Assembly: GCA_031551635.1 (NCBI GenBank)
Contig: JAVBNH010000005.1
Span: 62,001-126,000 of the forward strand
DNA length: 64,000 nt
Direction: 5' to 3'
Origin: JAVBNH01 sp031551635
GTDB taxonomy: Bacteria > Bacillota > Clostridia > Oscillospirales > Acutalibacteraceae
Shown here in pieces: positions 1 through 8,778 of this stretch. The notes beneath the pieces were generated by a model, which saw nothing but the letters and a program-made list of their open reading frames with translations, was not told where the DNA came from and searched no databases. Numbering within the stretch: the stretch's first letter is position 1; each line of letters opens with the position of its first letter. The translations under genes and the position numbers were made by a program.

Positions 1-1
1 T

Positions 2-919
2 GACGCTCTTGACATTGAGGAACAAAACGACATCCGCTACAAGTCTGTCCACAGGGGAAAGATGCATGCCTGCGGTCATGACGGTCACATCTGTGTGCTC
101 ATACTTCTCGCGAAGCTGCTTCACAAAAACCGAAACCACTTGAAATATAACGTGGTGCTCTTGTTTCAGCCTGCTGAGGAGGGCAAGGGCGGCGCGAACC
201 GCATGATAAGCGAAGGCGCGATGGAAAACCCTGTTGTTGACAGGATATACGGACTGCACCTCTGGCCTGATTTGCCTAAGGGGAAATTCGGGATGCGCTG
301 GGGTCCGCTTATGGCACGCGCCTGCGAGTTTGATATTGAGGTACAGGGCTTAAGCGCTCACGGCGCGACACCGCAAAATGGCGTTGACGCTATAGTTGCC
401 GCCTCAACCCTTGTTATGCTCTTGCAAACGGCGATTTCCCGCGATATTGACCCGCACAAGGACGCTTTATTGACAATAGGCAAAATCAGCGGCGGCTTCG
501 CTCGCAATATAATTGCCGACAATGTCGTCATGAACGCAACACTCAGAGTCTTTGAGCAGGAGGTCTATGACCGGCTCATGCAGCGGATTCATTCAATGGT
601 TGACGGTCTTGAGGTTGCAATGGGCGCAAGCTTTGACATAAAAGAGCTTATGCATTACCCCTGCGTAAATAACCCGCGCGATATGGTCGTTGATTTCTAC
701 CGCTATCTCGAGCCGGAGGATATTGTTCTTGTTGAGCCTGCATTGACAGCAGAGGATTTTTCCTGCTATCAGGAAAAAACTCGAGGGCTATTTTTCTTCC
801 TCGGAATCGGAGGAGGGAAAAATTATGCTCCCCTGCACGCAAACTGCTTTGATTTTGATGAGGACGCACTGCTATATGCCGTTGAAGCATACAGCAAGTT
901 ATTAGACTTTAGACTTTAG
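2..919 (+). CDS. M20 family metal-dependent amidohydrolase (5' end outside window)
   Basis: Probable N-acyl-amino-acid or peptide amidohydrolase of the M20D/HipO type, a cytosolic zinc enzyme. The reading frame is open from base 2, so the start lies outside the window; the visible N-terminus (DALDIEE) is the usual metal-site strand of this family. The metal-binding motif MHACGHDGH follows, then the EEGKGGA region with the catalytic/metal Glu pair, the dimerisation domain around GLSAHGATPQNGVDA, and the C-terminal LTAEDFSCY and PLHANCFDFDEDAL motifs with the last metal ligands. Substrate cannot be read from sequence. The last codons and the TAG stop lie inside a 7-bp repeat array (TAGACTT units, 903-923), so the C-terminus is repeat-derived. 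Confidence 0.9.
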   Translation, partial: DALDIEEQNDIRYKSVHRGKMHACGHDGHICVLILLAKLLHKNRNHLKYNVVLLFQPAEEGKGGANRMISEGAMENPVVDRIYGLHLWPDLPKGKFGMRWGPLMARACEFDIEVQGLSAHGATPQNGVDAIVAASTLVMLLQTAISRDIDPHKDALLTIGKISGGFARNIIADNVVMNATLRVFEQEVYDRLMQRIHSMVDGLEVAMGASFDIKELMHYPCVNNPRDMVVDFYRYLEPEDIVLVEPALTAEDFSCYQEKTRGLFFFLGIGGGKNYAPLHANCFDFDEDALLYAVEAYSKLLDFRL

Positions 920-1012
920 ACTAATGCTAATAATTTCGAATCACCGCAAGAGCAGTGTCACAAAAAATATTCAATCTAAAATCGCGACCATTGTCTACTG
1001 TCTACAATCTAA
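903..1012. repeat. Heptad repeat arrays around a short GGTCGCGA-family relic
   Basis: Three 7-bp units (TAGACTT, TAGACTT, TAGACTA) at 903-923 overlap the amidohydrolase stop. After about 65 bp without a gene comes AATCGCGACC, which matches the right end of the element tripled at 58956-59585. It is followed by TGTCTAC, TGTCTAC, AATCTAA at 992-1012. The rest of this gap holds the hairpin repeat and the acyltransferase promoter listed below. Confidence 0.7.
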
Positions 1013-1083
1013 CGTGGGCTTGGCTTGCCAAGCCCACAACCCAAGTAGTGTTTTTTATTGAGCTTTCAGCCCATTAAGGTACA
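1010..1083 (+). repeat. ~70-bp dispersed hairpin repeat, copy 1
   Basis: Begins with an 11-bp inverted repeat (GTGGGCTTGGC / GCCAAGCCCAC, 2-nt loop) and ends TTTCAGCCCATTAAGGTAC. Close copies lie at about 10804-10874, 21350-21423 and 49909-49981, all in the same orientation, with a reversed fragment near 6309-6330. No coding potential is apparent. It could act as a bidirectional terminator or be a REP/MITE-like element. Confidence 0.85.
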
Positions 1084-1130
1084 AATATCTAAAGTCTAAT
1101 ATCACAAAAATGTCACAGCTCGCAATTCAG

Positions 1131-1160
1131 TTGACAAGGTAATCATTGACAGGCTATAAT
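1131..1160 (+). promoter_or_regulatory. Sigma-A-type promoter for the acyltransferase
   Basis: TTGACA at 1131-1136 and TATAAT at 1155-1160 with an 18-bp spacer, about 30 bp upstream of the start codon. Both hexamers match consensus. Confidence 0.75.
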
Positions 1161-1189
1161 AAACAAAAAAAGCCGAAAGGATAAATCAT

Positions 1190-2179
1190 ATGCCAAAGCA
1201 GCAGCCATCCGCCCTGAGCAACCGTGATTACCAGATTGACAATGCGAAAAGCTTGTTGATTTTTCTTGTTGTACTGGGACATATAGTCGAGGCATGGCAG
1301 AACGCAAACCCTGTCTATCTCGACGTGTATAAAATAATATATTCCTTCCATCTGCCGATGTTTTCGCTAATTTCCGGTTATCTCGCGAAAAACTTCGTGA
1401 AAGCGAGAGAAAAGGCATTCTCAGAGGTGCTCATACCCTATCTTTTCTGGGAACTGGCGTTCTCTATCGGTATGCGCCGCTTTCCTCTTAACCTTTTCGC
1501 GGCTTCCTTTACAAGCTGGTATTTACTCAGCCTGTTTTTCTGGCGGCTCTTCATAAAGGACGCGGTCAAGATTCGTTTTGCCCTGCCGGTTTTCCTTGTT
1601 TTGTCGCTCTATGTCGGCTCATTGCCGCAGGTCAATGAGTTTTTGTCGCTCTCGCGCACCTTCATCTTTTTCCCCTTCTTTCTGATGGGCTATTACATCT
1701 CGTTTGAAGCGAAAAACAAGCTGCAAAAATACCCCTTTGCCGTTGCGTTTATTGCCTTCGCGGCTCTTTGCGCCTTCGCTGTTTTCTACTACGAAAAGCC
1801 CTATCCCGTCCATGCTGGTTATGCCGCGACAGGCTACACTCTGTTTGAGGGACTCAAAGAGAGGGTCATTTATTATCTTCTCGGTACGGCGATGAGCTTC
1901 TTCTTTATCCGGCTTATTCCGAAAAAGAAGAATATTCTTACCGGTTACGGTGAAAATACTATTGTAGTATTCCTTTTCCACTCGGTGCTTATTGTCGGTC
2001 TCAAATCCATGCCCGACGTGTTTTCACCCATGCCGCCCTATATCGGTCTGCCCATTTTCCTTGTCATATCAGCGGTGATTTTCTGGATTTTCTCAAACAG
2101 ATGGTCATTGCGCGCATACGAATGGGGTATCGGTCTTGTGAAAAGAGCAGTTTATATGTATGACAAAGCTGAAAAATGA
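1190..2179 (+). CDS. Acyltransferase 3 family integral membrane protein
   Basis: A 329-residue protein with about ten hydrophobic segments. The family signature is at the N-terminus: IDNAKSLLIFLVVLGHIVEAW (with the His of the first helix) followed by FHLPMFSLISGYLAK. These proteins O-acylate extracellular carbohydrates or membrane lipids; WecH and OafA are examples, and some relatives are fucose 4-O-acetylases. There are no glycan genes beside it, so the acceptor is unknown. The ATG is preceded by a weak GAAAGGA ribosome site and a consensus promoter. It is likely monocistronic, ending before a heptad repeat and hairpin. Confidence 0.85.
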   Translation: MPKQQPSALSNRDYQIDNAKSLLIFLVVLGHIVEAWQNANPVYLDVYKIIYSFHLPMFSLISGYLAKNFVKAREKAFSEVLIPYLFWELAFSIGMRRFPLNLFAASFTSWYLLSLFFWRLFIKDAVKIRFALPVFLVLSLYVGSLPQVNEFLSLSRTFIFFPFFLMGYYISFEAKNKLQKYPFAVAFIAFAALCAFAVFYYEKPYPVHAGYAATGYTLFEGLKERVIYYLLGTAMSFFFIRLIPKKKNILTGYGENTIVVFLFHSVLIVGLKSMPDVFSPMPPYIGLPIFLVISAVIFWIFSNRWSLRAYEWGIGLVKRAVYMYDKAEK

Positions 2180-2202
2180 AGATTAGTATTATAACTGTCA
2201 GC

Positions 2203-2274
2203 CCTATCTCCTAATTCCTATTTCCTAATTCCTATCTCCTAATTCCTGTGAACGATGATTTTATCATCGTTCAC
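2203..2274 (+). repeat. Heptad array plus perfect hairpin upstream of nifJ
   Basis: Six 7-bp units (CCTATCT, CCTAATT, CCTATTT, CCTAATT, CCTATCT, CCTAATT) at 2203-2244 run into an 11-bp inverted repeat (GTGAACGATGA, 5-nt loop, TCATCGTTCAC) at 2248-2274. A degenerate copy of this hairpin lies at 6276-6303 after nifJ. It may serve as terminator for the acyltransferase, although no U-run follows. Confidence 0.75.
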
Positions 2275-2348
2275 CTTCTGTTAACGCTTTTATACAAATT
2301 CTGTGTTTTGTGTCGGTTATGTTTGCACATTATTTTACAAATTAATGG

Positions 2349-2377
2349 TTTACATTTAATCATATTAATGTTAAAAT
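2349..2377 (+). promoter_or_regulatory. Promoter for nifJ
   Basis: TTTACA at 2349-2354 and TAAAAT at 2372-2377, 17-bp spacer, about 68 bp upstream of the nifJ start, in an AT-rich stretch. This places transcription after the upstream hairpin and gives a leader of roughly 60 nt. Confidence 0.6.
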
Positions 2378-2445
2378 ATTCATTGGTAAAGTTTGCGGTA
2401 TTTTTCTTCTCATGCCGCTTATCAATTATTTTTTGGAGGAATAAA

Positions 2446-5400
2446 ATGGCCAGAAAAACTAAGACTTTAAAGGGCAACTCCGCAGCCGCTTATGTCTCAT
2501 ACGCGTTTACCGAGGTTGCCGCAATCTATCCGATTACTCCCTCTTCCGACATGGCGGAAGAAACTGACTCCATGGCTGCCGCCGGCGCGAAAAACATCTT
2601 CGGACAAACTGTCCGTGTCGCTGAAATGCAGTCTGAAGCCGGTGCCGCGGGTGCGGTTCACGGCTCTCTTGCCGCGGGTGCGCTGACAACGACCTACACC
2701 GCTTCTCAGGGTCTCTTGCTTATGATTCCGAATATGTATAAAATAGCAGGTGAGCTGCTGCCGGGCGTTATTGATGTCTCAGCCCGCGCTGTCGCCTCTC
2801 ACGCTCTTAGCATCTTCGGCGACCATTCCGATATTTACGCCTGCCGCCAGACAGGTTATGCCATGCTCTGCTCGGGCAATATTCAGGAAATCATGGACTT
2901 GGGCGCTGTAGCTCATCTTTCGACTATAAAGAGCCGCGTACCCTTCCTTCATTTCTTTGACGGCTTCCGCACCTCTCATGAGGTTCAGAAAATCAAGATC
3001 TGGGACTACAACGAGCTCAAGGAAATGGTTGACATGGACGCCATAAACGAGTTCCGCCGCCGCTCACTCAATCCCGAGCATCCGGTTCTCAGAGGTACCG
3101 CCCAGAACCCTGATATTTTCTTCCAGGCTCGCGAGGCCTCGAACCCCTATTATGACGATGTTGTCACCGTTACTGAGAACTATATGAACGAGGTCAACGG
3201 CAGAATCGGTTCGGATTACAAGCTTTTCAACTATTACGGTGCTCCGGACGCAGAAAAGATAATAATCGCAATGGGCAGTGTCTGCGACACAATCGAGGAG
3301 ACTATTGATTATCTCAACGCCGGCGGCGAAAAGGTCGGACTTATCAAGGTTCGCCTCTACAGACCCTTCTCCGTCAAGCATTTTATCGATGTTATGCCTA
3401 AGACTGTCAAATATATCTCCGTTCTTGACAGAACAAAGGAACCAGGGTCTCTGGGTGAGCCGCTCTATCTTGATGTCATTGCCGCACTTCGCGACACCGC
3501 ATTTGAAAACATTCCTGTTTACGGCGGACGCTACGGACTTGGCTCAAAGGACACAAACCCGCCCTGCATCGTTTCTGTTTACCGTAACATGGGCGCTGCC
3601 GACACCAAAAAGCGCTTCACAGTCGGAATTGAGGACGACCTTACAAATCTCTCTCTGGCGATAAAAGAAAATCCGGACACTACCCCCGAAGGCACACACT
3701 GCTGTAAATTCTGGGGACTCGGCTCAGACGGAACAGTCGGCGCGAACCAGAACGCAATTAAAATTATCGGCGACAACACCGATATGTACGCTCAGGGCTA
3801 CTATCAGTACGACTCCAAAAAATCCGGCGGCATAACAATCTCCCACCTGCGTTTCGGCGACAAGCCAATCAAGTCAACCTACTATGTCAACAAAGCCGGC
3901 TTTGTCGGCTGCCATCAGCAGTCGTATGTGACCCGTTATGACATAGTTGAGGATATTAAACCCGGCGGCACCTTCCTTCTCAACTGCGAATGGACTGCTG
4001 ACGAGCTTGACGCGGCGTTGCCCGGCGCGATGAAGAGGTATCTTTCCAAAAATAACGTTAATTTCTATACAATCAACGCCACTGCCATAGCCAAGGAAAT
4101 CGGTCTGGGGAACAAAACAAGCACTATCCTGCAGTCCGCTTTCTTCGCCCTCACCGGAATCATTCCGATTGACAAGGCCGTCCAGCTCATGAAGGACGCG
4201 GCACTGCGCTCCTTTGGCAAGAAGGGCGAGAAAATCGTCAACATGAACTACGCCGCTATCGAAAAAGGCGTAAACGGTATGACAAAAATTGATATTCCGG
4301 CTGCGTGGGCAACTGCTGAGGATATCACGGTTGAAAAAGCTGTCAACTCAAACCGCGCTGAGCTTAAGGACTTTGTCGTTAACAAGTTAAATCCGATTAA
4401 CGCCATGCGCGGCGACAAACTCACCGTTTCAGCATTCAAGGACGCTGCTGACGGCACATTCCCGCAGGGTTCCGCTGCTTTTGAAAAGCGCGGTATCGCT
4501 ATCGATGTCCCGTGCTGGGTAAGCGAAAACTGCATCCAGTGTAATTTCTGCTCTTATGTCTGCCCCCACGCAGTTATCCGTCCGGCAGTAATGAGCGAGG
4601 AAGAATTTAAGAACGCTCCTGAGGGCATGAAGGCTCTTGATATGACTATGCTTCCGCAATATAAATTTGCTATGACCGTCTCGGCTCTCGACTGCACTGG
4701 CTGCGGCTCATGCGCAGCGGTCTGCCCGGGCAAGAAGGGCGAAAAAGCCCTTGTTATGAAACCGGCTCACGAGATGCAGGGTGAGCAGGCATATTCTGAT
4801 TATGAAAAAACATTACCTTCCAAGGCTGATGTCGCTGAAAAATTCAAGCCCACTACTGTTAAGGGCAGCCAGTTCAAGCAGCCTCTTCTTGAGTATTCCG
4901 GCGCATGTGCGGGCTGCGGCGAAACACCCTACGCGAAGCTCGTAACCCAGCTCTTTGGTGAGAGAATGTATATAGCTAACGCCACCGGCTGCTCCTCAAT
5001 CTGGGGTGGAAGTGCGCCGAGTACCCCCTATACGGTTAACGCCGAGGGCAAGGGGCCGGCATGGGCAAACTCGCTGTTTGAGGACAACGCCGAATACGCT
5101 TACGGCTTCATGCTCGCCAATAAAACAATAAGAAGCCGTCTTGCAGAACTCACCGCAAAGCTTGTAGCGGTTGAATATGCAACTGACGAACTCAAGAGCG
5201 CTGGACAGCTCTGGCTTGACACTATTGACAGCAGCGAGAAGAATCCCGCGGCGGCAAAGGCATATATCGCAGCCCTTGAGGACGGTATAGATGTTGATTT
5301 GACCGGTACTCAGTGGGAAGCCGACTGGCTCGCAAACGGTAAGGTCTGCACATGTGACGCCTGCTCGCTTGCAAGAGAGATATTAGTCGACAAGGATTAT

Positions 5401-6072
5401 CTTGTTAAGAAGAGCATCTGGGCATTCGGCGGCGACGGTTGGGCATACGATATCGGCTTCGGCGGTCTCGACCATGTTATAGCTCAGAATGAGGATGTCA
5501 ATATTTTCGTATTCGACACCGAGGTTTATTCAAACACAGGCGGTCAGGCTTCAAAGTCAACCCCGACAGGCGCTATTGCGAAATTCGCCGCAGCCGGAAA
5601 GACTGTTAAGAAAAAAGACCTCGCTCAAATCGCAATGAGCTACGGCTATGTTTATGTTGCTCAGATAGCTATGGGCGCCGACTACAACCAGTGCATCAAG
5701 GCTATTCAAGAAGCCGAAGCCTATAACGGACCTTCCATCATCATCGCCTACGCACCCTGTATAAACCATTATATCAAGGGCGGTCTGACAGGCAGCATTG
5801 AGGAAGAGAAGAAGGCTGTTGCTGCTGGCTACTGGCATAATTTCCGCTTTAATCCCGCCCTCACTGCTGAAGGAAAGAATCCCTTCACGCTTGACAGTAA
5901 GGCTCCCTCAGCCAGCTACCGCGACTTCATCATGAACGAGGGGCGTTATAATTCACTCGCCCTCGCCTTCCCCGACAGGGCTGACGACCTCTTCGCTAAA
6001 TCAGAGGAATATGCCAAGGATAAATTCAGCCTCCTGACAAAGCTCCAGAAGCTGTATTCGACAGAAGAATAA
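2446..6072 (+). CDS. nifJ: Pyruvate:ferredoxin (flavodoxin) oxidoreductase
   Basis: Oxidatively decarboxylates pyruvate to acetyl-CoA and CO2 and reduces ferredoxin; the central catabolic enzyme of anaerobic clostridia. The 1208-residue single chain has all expected domains in order: the alpha/pyrimidine-binding domain (AITPSSDMAEETDSMAA near residue 25), the gamma domain with FVGCHQQSYVTRYD, two 4Fe-4S clusters of a ferredoxin domain (CIQCNFCSYVCP near 696, CTGCGSCAAVCPG near 750), and a TPP/beta domain with a proximal-cluster region (ACAGCGETPY) and GDGWAYDIG near 997. I chose the ATG at 2446 because GGAGGA lies 6-8 bases upstream; the open frame extends upstream only through intergenic repeat DNA. 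It is monocistronic, with its own promoter and terminator. Confidence 0.97.
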   Translation: MARKTKTLKGNSAAAYVSYAFTEVAAIYPITPSSDMAEETDSMAAAGAKNIFGQTVRVAEMQSEAGAAGAVHGSLAAGALTTTYTASQGLLLMIPNMYKIAGELLPGVIDVSARAVASHALSIFGDHSDIYACRQTGYAMLCSGNIQEIMDLGAVAHLSTIKSRVPFLHFFDGFRTSHEVQKIKIWDYNELKEMVDMDAINEFRRRSLNPEHPVLRGTAQNPDIFFQAREASNPYYDDVVTVTENYMNEVNGRIGSDYKLFNYYGAPDAEKIIIAMGSVCDTIEETIDYLNAGGEKVGLIKVRLYRPFSVKHFIDVMPKTVKYISVLDRTKEPGSLGEPLYLDVIAALRDTAFENIPVYGGRYGLGSKDTNPPCIVSVYRNMGAADTKKRFTVGIEDDLTNLSLAIKENPDTTPEGTHCCKFWGLGSDGTVGANQNAIKIIGDNTDMYAQGYYQYDSKKSGGITISHLRFGDKPIKSTYYVNKAGFVGCHQQSYVTRYDIVEDIKPGGTFLLNCEWTADELDAALPGAMKRYLSKNNVNFYTINATAIAKEIGLGNKTSTILQSAFFALTGIIPIDKAVQLMKDAALRSFGKKGEKIVNMNYAAIEKGVNGMTKIDIPAAWATAEDITVEKAVNSNRAELKDFVVNKLNPINAMRGDKLTVSAFKDAADGTFPQGSAAFEKRGIAIDVPCWVSENCIQCNFCSYVCPHAVIRPAVMSEEEFKNAPEGMKALDMTMLPQYKFAMTVSALDCTGCGSCAAVCPGKKGEKALVMKPAHEMQGEQAYSDYEKTLPSKADVAEKFKPTTVKGSQFKQPLLEYSGACAGCGETPYAKLVTQLFGERMYIANATGCSSIWGGSAPSTPYTVNAEGKGPAWANSLFEDNAEYAYGFMLANKTIRSRLAELTAKLVAVEYATDELKSAGQLWLDTIDSSEKNPAAAKAYIAALEDGIDVDLTGTQWEADWLANGKVCTCDACSLAREILVDKDYLVKKSIWAFGGDGWAYDIGFGGLDHVIAQNEDVNIFVFDTEVYSNTGGQASKSTPTGAIAKFAAAGKTVKKKDLAQIAMSYGYVYVAQIAMGADYNQCIKAIQEAEAYNGPSIIIAYAPCINHYIKGGLTGSIEEEKKAVAAGYWHNFRFNPALTAEGKNPFTLDSKAPSASYRDFIMNEGRYNSLALAFPDRADDLFAKSEEYAKDKFSLLTKLQKLYSTEE

Positions 6073-6085
6073 TCACTAATAAAAA

Positions 6086-6122
6086 GGTTTCCCTGATTTA
6101 TTTCGGGGAAACCGTATTTTTA
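6086..6122 (+). terminator. Intrinsic terminator of nifJ
   Basis: GGTTTCCC/GGGAAACC stem followed by a TATTTTT tract, directly after the nifJ stop. Confidence 0.85.
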
Positions 6123-6227
6123 ACCAAATATTATTACCTTAGTAGTCTTAAAGCTCAATAAAAAAATAGATTCTGAGTAACCACTGATTAATTGAAAATT
6201 ACTCACTTTTGTTTATTCATTGATTTT

Positions 6228-6253
6228 ACAAAGCTTGATATATCAAGCTTTGT
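6228..6253. promoter_or_regulatory. 26-bp perfect palindrome
   Basis: ACAAAGCTTGATA followed immediately by its exact reverse complement with no loop. It lies in the 270-bp gap between nifJ and the ZIP gene. No U-run follows, so it is more like a dimeric protein-binding site or cruciform than a terminator. Function unknown. Confidence 0.5.
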
Positions 6254-6275
6254 TTACGAAAATTTTTGGCTCTGT

Positions 6276-6330
6276 CTGTGAATGTTGATTAAATCATCGT
6301 TCACCTATGGCAAGCCAAGCCAACATTAGA
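6276..6330. repeat. Degenerate copies of two dispersed hairpin repeats
   Basis: A decayed version of the hairpin upstream of nifJ (ending ATCATCGTTCACCT) is joined to a reversed fragment of the ~70-bp hairpin repeat (GGCAAGCCAAGCCAACATTAG). The upstream ATG of the ZIP reading frame (6307) lies inside this repeat debris, which argues for the downstream start. Confidence 0.6.
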
Positions 6331-6342
6331 TTGGAAATAACT

Positions 6343-7143
6343 ATGTCAGAAACAACACAAATCATTATAGGTTTGGCTCTTCCATTGCTTGGAACAACTC
6401 TCGGAGCCGCCATGGTATTTTTTTTAAAAGGAGAAATAAAGCCCTTCATTCAGAAAGCCCTTCTGGGCTTCGCATCCGGCGTTATGATTGCCGCTTCGGT
6501 CTGGTCGCTTCTGATACCAGCTATAAACATGAGTGAGGAAAGCGGAGCTGCGTATGGTATTTCATGGCTTCCGGCGGTTGTGGGATTTTTAGCGGGTGTC
6601 GCTTTTTTATTGATGCTCGACACGCTGATACCGCACTTGCATCTGAACACTGACGAGCCGGAGGGAAAAAGCTCCAAGTTAAAAAAGTCAACTATGCTGA
6701 TTTTAGCGGTAACACTACATAATATTCCCGAAGGGATGGCGGTGGGTGTGGTTTTTGCCGGTATCATGAGCGGAAAAACCGCAATAACAGCCGCTAGCGC
6801 GCTCGCATTGTCTATTGGAATCGCCATTCAAAACTTTCCTGAAGGTGCGATAATATCAATGCCTTTAACCGGAAGCGGCGTAACAAAAAGAAAAGCATTT
6901 GTATACGGCTTTATTTCAGGCGCAGTAGAGCCTGTCAGCGCTGTATTGACAATACTTTTGACATCCCTGATAACACCAGTTTTGCCCTATATATTATCCT
7001 TCGCAGCCGGAGCAATGATTTATGTCGTAGTAGAGGAGTTAATTCCCGAATCACAGTCAGGGGAACACTCAAACGCCGGTACAGTTGGTGCAGCGCTGGG
7101 CTTCGCTCTGATGATGATTCTTGATGTAGCGCTTGGAAGCTGA
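6343..7143 (+). CDS. ZIP family divalent metal (zinc) transporter
   Basis: Membrane permease of the GufA/ZupT branch of the ZIP family, importing Zn2+ or related divalent cations. About eight membrane helices are visible. The two metal-site helices are clear: HNIPEGMAVGVVFAG (TM4) and IQNFPEGAIISMPL (TM5), plus EEL in a later helix. The histidine-rich loop between TM3 and TM4 is short (LIPHLHLNTDEPEGKSSK). Length 266 residues is normal. I chose ATG 6343 over 6307 because the extra twelve residues come from an intergenic repeat; the ribosome site (GGAAAT) is weak, so the start is not certain. No metal-regulated operator was recognised. Confidence 0.88.
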   Translation: MSETTQIIIGLALPLLGTTLGAAMVFFLKGEIKPFIQKALLGFASGVMIAASVWSLLIPAINMSEESGAAYGISWLPAVVGFLAGVAFLLMLDTLIPHLHLNTDEPEGKSSKLKKSTMLILAVTLHNIPEGMAVGVVFAGIMSGKTAITAASALALSIGIAIQNFPEGAIISMPLTGSGVTKRKAFVYGFISGAVEPVSAVLTILLTSLITPVLPYILSFAAGAMIYVVVEELIPESQSGEHSNAGTVGAALGFALMMILDVALGS

Positions 7144-7153
7144 TAAAAAAAGC

Positions 7154-7182
7154 GGCTCATCCACTTTTGAATGAGCCTTAAT
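7154..7182. terminator. Terminator between convergent ZIP gene and livF
   Basis: GGCTCAT/ATGAGCC stem with a 10-nt loop, A-rich on one side and T-rich on the other, so usable in both directions. Its right edge touches the livF stop codon. Confidence 0.7.
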
Positions 7183-7918
7183 TTCCTAAATACGCCTTCA
7201 CTACATTTTCATCCTTGCGCAAATCAGCGCCTACTCCATCGAGAACTATATTGCCGATGTCGAGGACATAACCGTAATCGGCAAGCCCCAGAGCCATTTT
7301 CGCATTCTGCTCAACAAGAAGAATCGTTGTGCCGTCCTCATGCAAAGCCTTTATAATATTGGTTATATCCCTCACGATAAGCGGCGCAATACCCATTGAC
7401 GGCTCATCCATCAGCAACAGCTTCGGCTCGCTCATGAGTCCCCTGCCTATTGCGAGCATCTGCTGCTCACCGCCCGAGAGGGTTCCCCCCAGCTGTTTTC
7501 TGCGCTGCGCGAGTATCGGAAAACGTTCAAAAACCTTCTCGGCTCTTTTCGCGCGGGTGTTTTTATCCCTGAGAGTGTACGCGCCCAGCTCCAGATTTTC
7601 AAGCACGGTTAAATCCTTAAAAATCCGCCTACCTTCTGGAATCTGAATCAGTCCTCGCTGCACAATTTCATGCGGGGACTTATTTGTTATATCCTCGCCG
7701 CAAAAAGTCACCTTTCCGGCGGAGGATTTTATCAAGCCGGATATAGTCTTGAGCGTGGTGCTTTTGCCCGCGCCGTTGCTGCCGAGCAGTGTCACAACCT
7801 GCCCCATGCGAACCTCAAAGCTGATACCCTTCAGAGCGGCTACCTTACCGTAAAATGTCTCAAGATTTTCAACCTTAAGAAGAGTTTCGGTCTTTTCCAT
7901 CGTTTTAATCATCCTCAT
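7178..7918 (-). CDS. livF: Branched-chain amino acid ABC transporter ATP-binding protein LivF
   Basis: One of the two cytoplasmic ATPases energising the Leu/Ile/Val importer encoded here. Walker A GSNGAGKST near residue 46, ABC signature LSGGEQQ, Walker B LLLMDEPSMG and the switch His region (TTILLVEQN) are all present. The end (AYLGN) is typical of LivF. The ATG at 7918 overlaps the livG stop by 14 nt; ATG 7900 is a possible alternative start. Last gene of the livK-H-M-G-F set. Confidence 0.93.
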   Translation of the reverse strand: MRMIKTMEKTETLLKVENLETFYGKVAALKGISFEVRMGQVVTLLGSNGAGKSTTLKTISGLIKSSAGKVTFCGEDITNKSPHEIVQRGLIQIPEGRRIFKDLTVLENLELGAYTLRDKNTRAKRAEKVFERFPILAQRRKQLGGTLSGGEQQMLAIGRGLMSEPKLLLMDEPSMGIAPLIVRDITNIIKALHEDGTTILLVEQNAKMALGLADYGYVLDIGNIVLDGVGADLRKDENVVKAYLGN

Positions 7919-8675
7919 CTCTTCCTATATATGCCTCGATTACAAGCGGGTCATTCTGAACCTCCTCCGGAGTTCCCTCGGCAATTTTACTTCCGAAATT
8001 AACAACAACAACCTTTTCCGAAACCTTCATAACAAGGTCAATATCATGCTCAATAAGAAATACTGTGATGCCGAATTCCTTGCGGAAACATCGAATAAGC
8101 TCGAGCAAACGCTCCTTTTCTTCTCTGTTAAGCCCTGCAGCGGGTTCGTCAAGCAGCAACAGCTTTGGTTTAGACGCCAGAGCTCTTGCCCATTCGGTTC
8201 TTCTCTGGTCACCGTATGAAAGGTTTTTCGCTATATGGTTTTTTTTGTCGGAGATTCCTACATAATCAAGGTAATATTCCGCGTTTTTTACTATTTCCTT
8301 CTCTTCCCTGCGTTCCGCCGGATGCCTTACCAGCGCACCGAAAACAGACTGTTTTGTAATGCTGTGAGTACCGCTCATAACATTTTCGAGCACAGTCATA
8401 TTCTTAAACAGTCGCACATTCTGGAATGTACGGCTGATTCCCATGTTCGTAATTTTATATGGCTTGAGACCGATAAGCGATTTGTTTTCGAATAAAATAT
8501 CGCCGCTCGTCGCTTTATAAAAGCCGGTCATGCAATTGAACGCAGAGGTTTTACCCGCACCGTTCGGACCTATTAAGGAGGTTATAGAGCCTTCCTCAAT
8601 GTCAAAACTCAGGTTTTCAATAGCGGTAATCCCACTGAACCTCATTGTTAAATTTCGCACCTGCATGAGCACCAT
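7905..8675 (-). CDS. livG: Branched-chain amino acid ABC transporter ATP-binding protein LivG
   Basis: Second ATPase of the importer. Walker A GPNGAGKTS, signature LSYGDQRR (typical LivG variant), Walker B LLLLDEPAAGLN and IEHDIDLVM are present, and the C-terminus AYIGRDEDD matches the family. Start is uncertain: ATG 8675, ATG 8666 and an upstream TTG (8687) are all in frame near a GGAAGGG site. Overlaps livF, so translation is probably coupled. Confidence 0.93.
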   Translation of the reverse strand: MVLMQVRNLTMRFSGITAIENLSFDIEEGSITSLIGPNGAGKTSAFNCMTGFYKATSGDILFENKSLIGLKPYKITNMGISRTFQNVRLFKNMTVLENVMSGTHSITKQSVFGALVRHPAERREEKEIVKNAEYYLDYVGISDKKNHIAKNLSYGDQRRTEWARALASKPKLLLLDEPAAGLNREEKERLLELIRCFRKEFGITVFLIEHDIDLVMKVSEKVVVVNFGSKIAEGTPEEVQNDPLVIEAYIGRDEDD

Positions 8676-8699
8676 AAAAATTTTCAAGCCCTTCCATTA

Positions 8700-8760
8700 T
8701 TTAATCGCAATGCGATTCCGATCCCTGTCACCTGTTAACCTGTCCCCTGATTCCTGAAAG
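8700..8760 (-). repeat. Hairpin plus heptad array between livG and livM
   Basis: AATCGCA/TGCGATT inverted repeat followed by 7-bp units CCTGTCA, CCTGTTA, ACCTGTC, CCCTGAT, TCCTGAA (8724-8758). The reverse complement of this block is recognisable at 29354-29405 after the NifU-like gene. Confidence 0.65.
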
Positions 8761-8778
8761 GAAAAAGTTTGAATTTAT

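Noticed and set aside
1154..1418. Minus-strand ORFs opposite the acyltransferase start
   Set aside because: Shadow frames of the acyltransferase gene without ribosome sites or homology.
2248..2445. Longer N-terminus of NifJ in the open frame
   Set aside because: This stretch is a hairpin repeat and promoter; family homology and GGAGGA point to ATG 2446.
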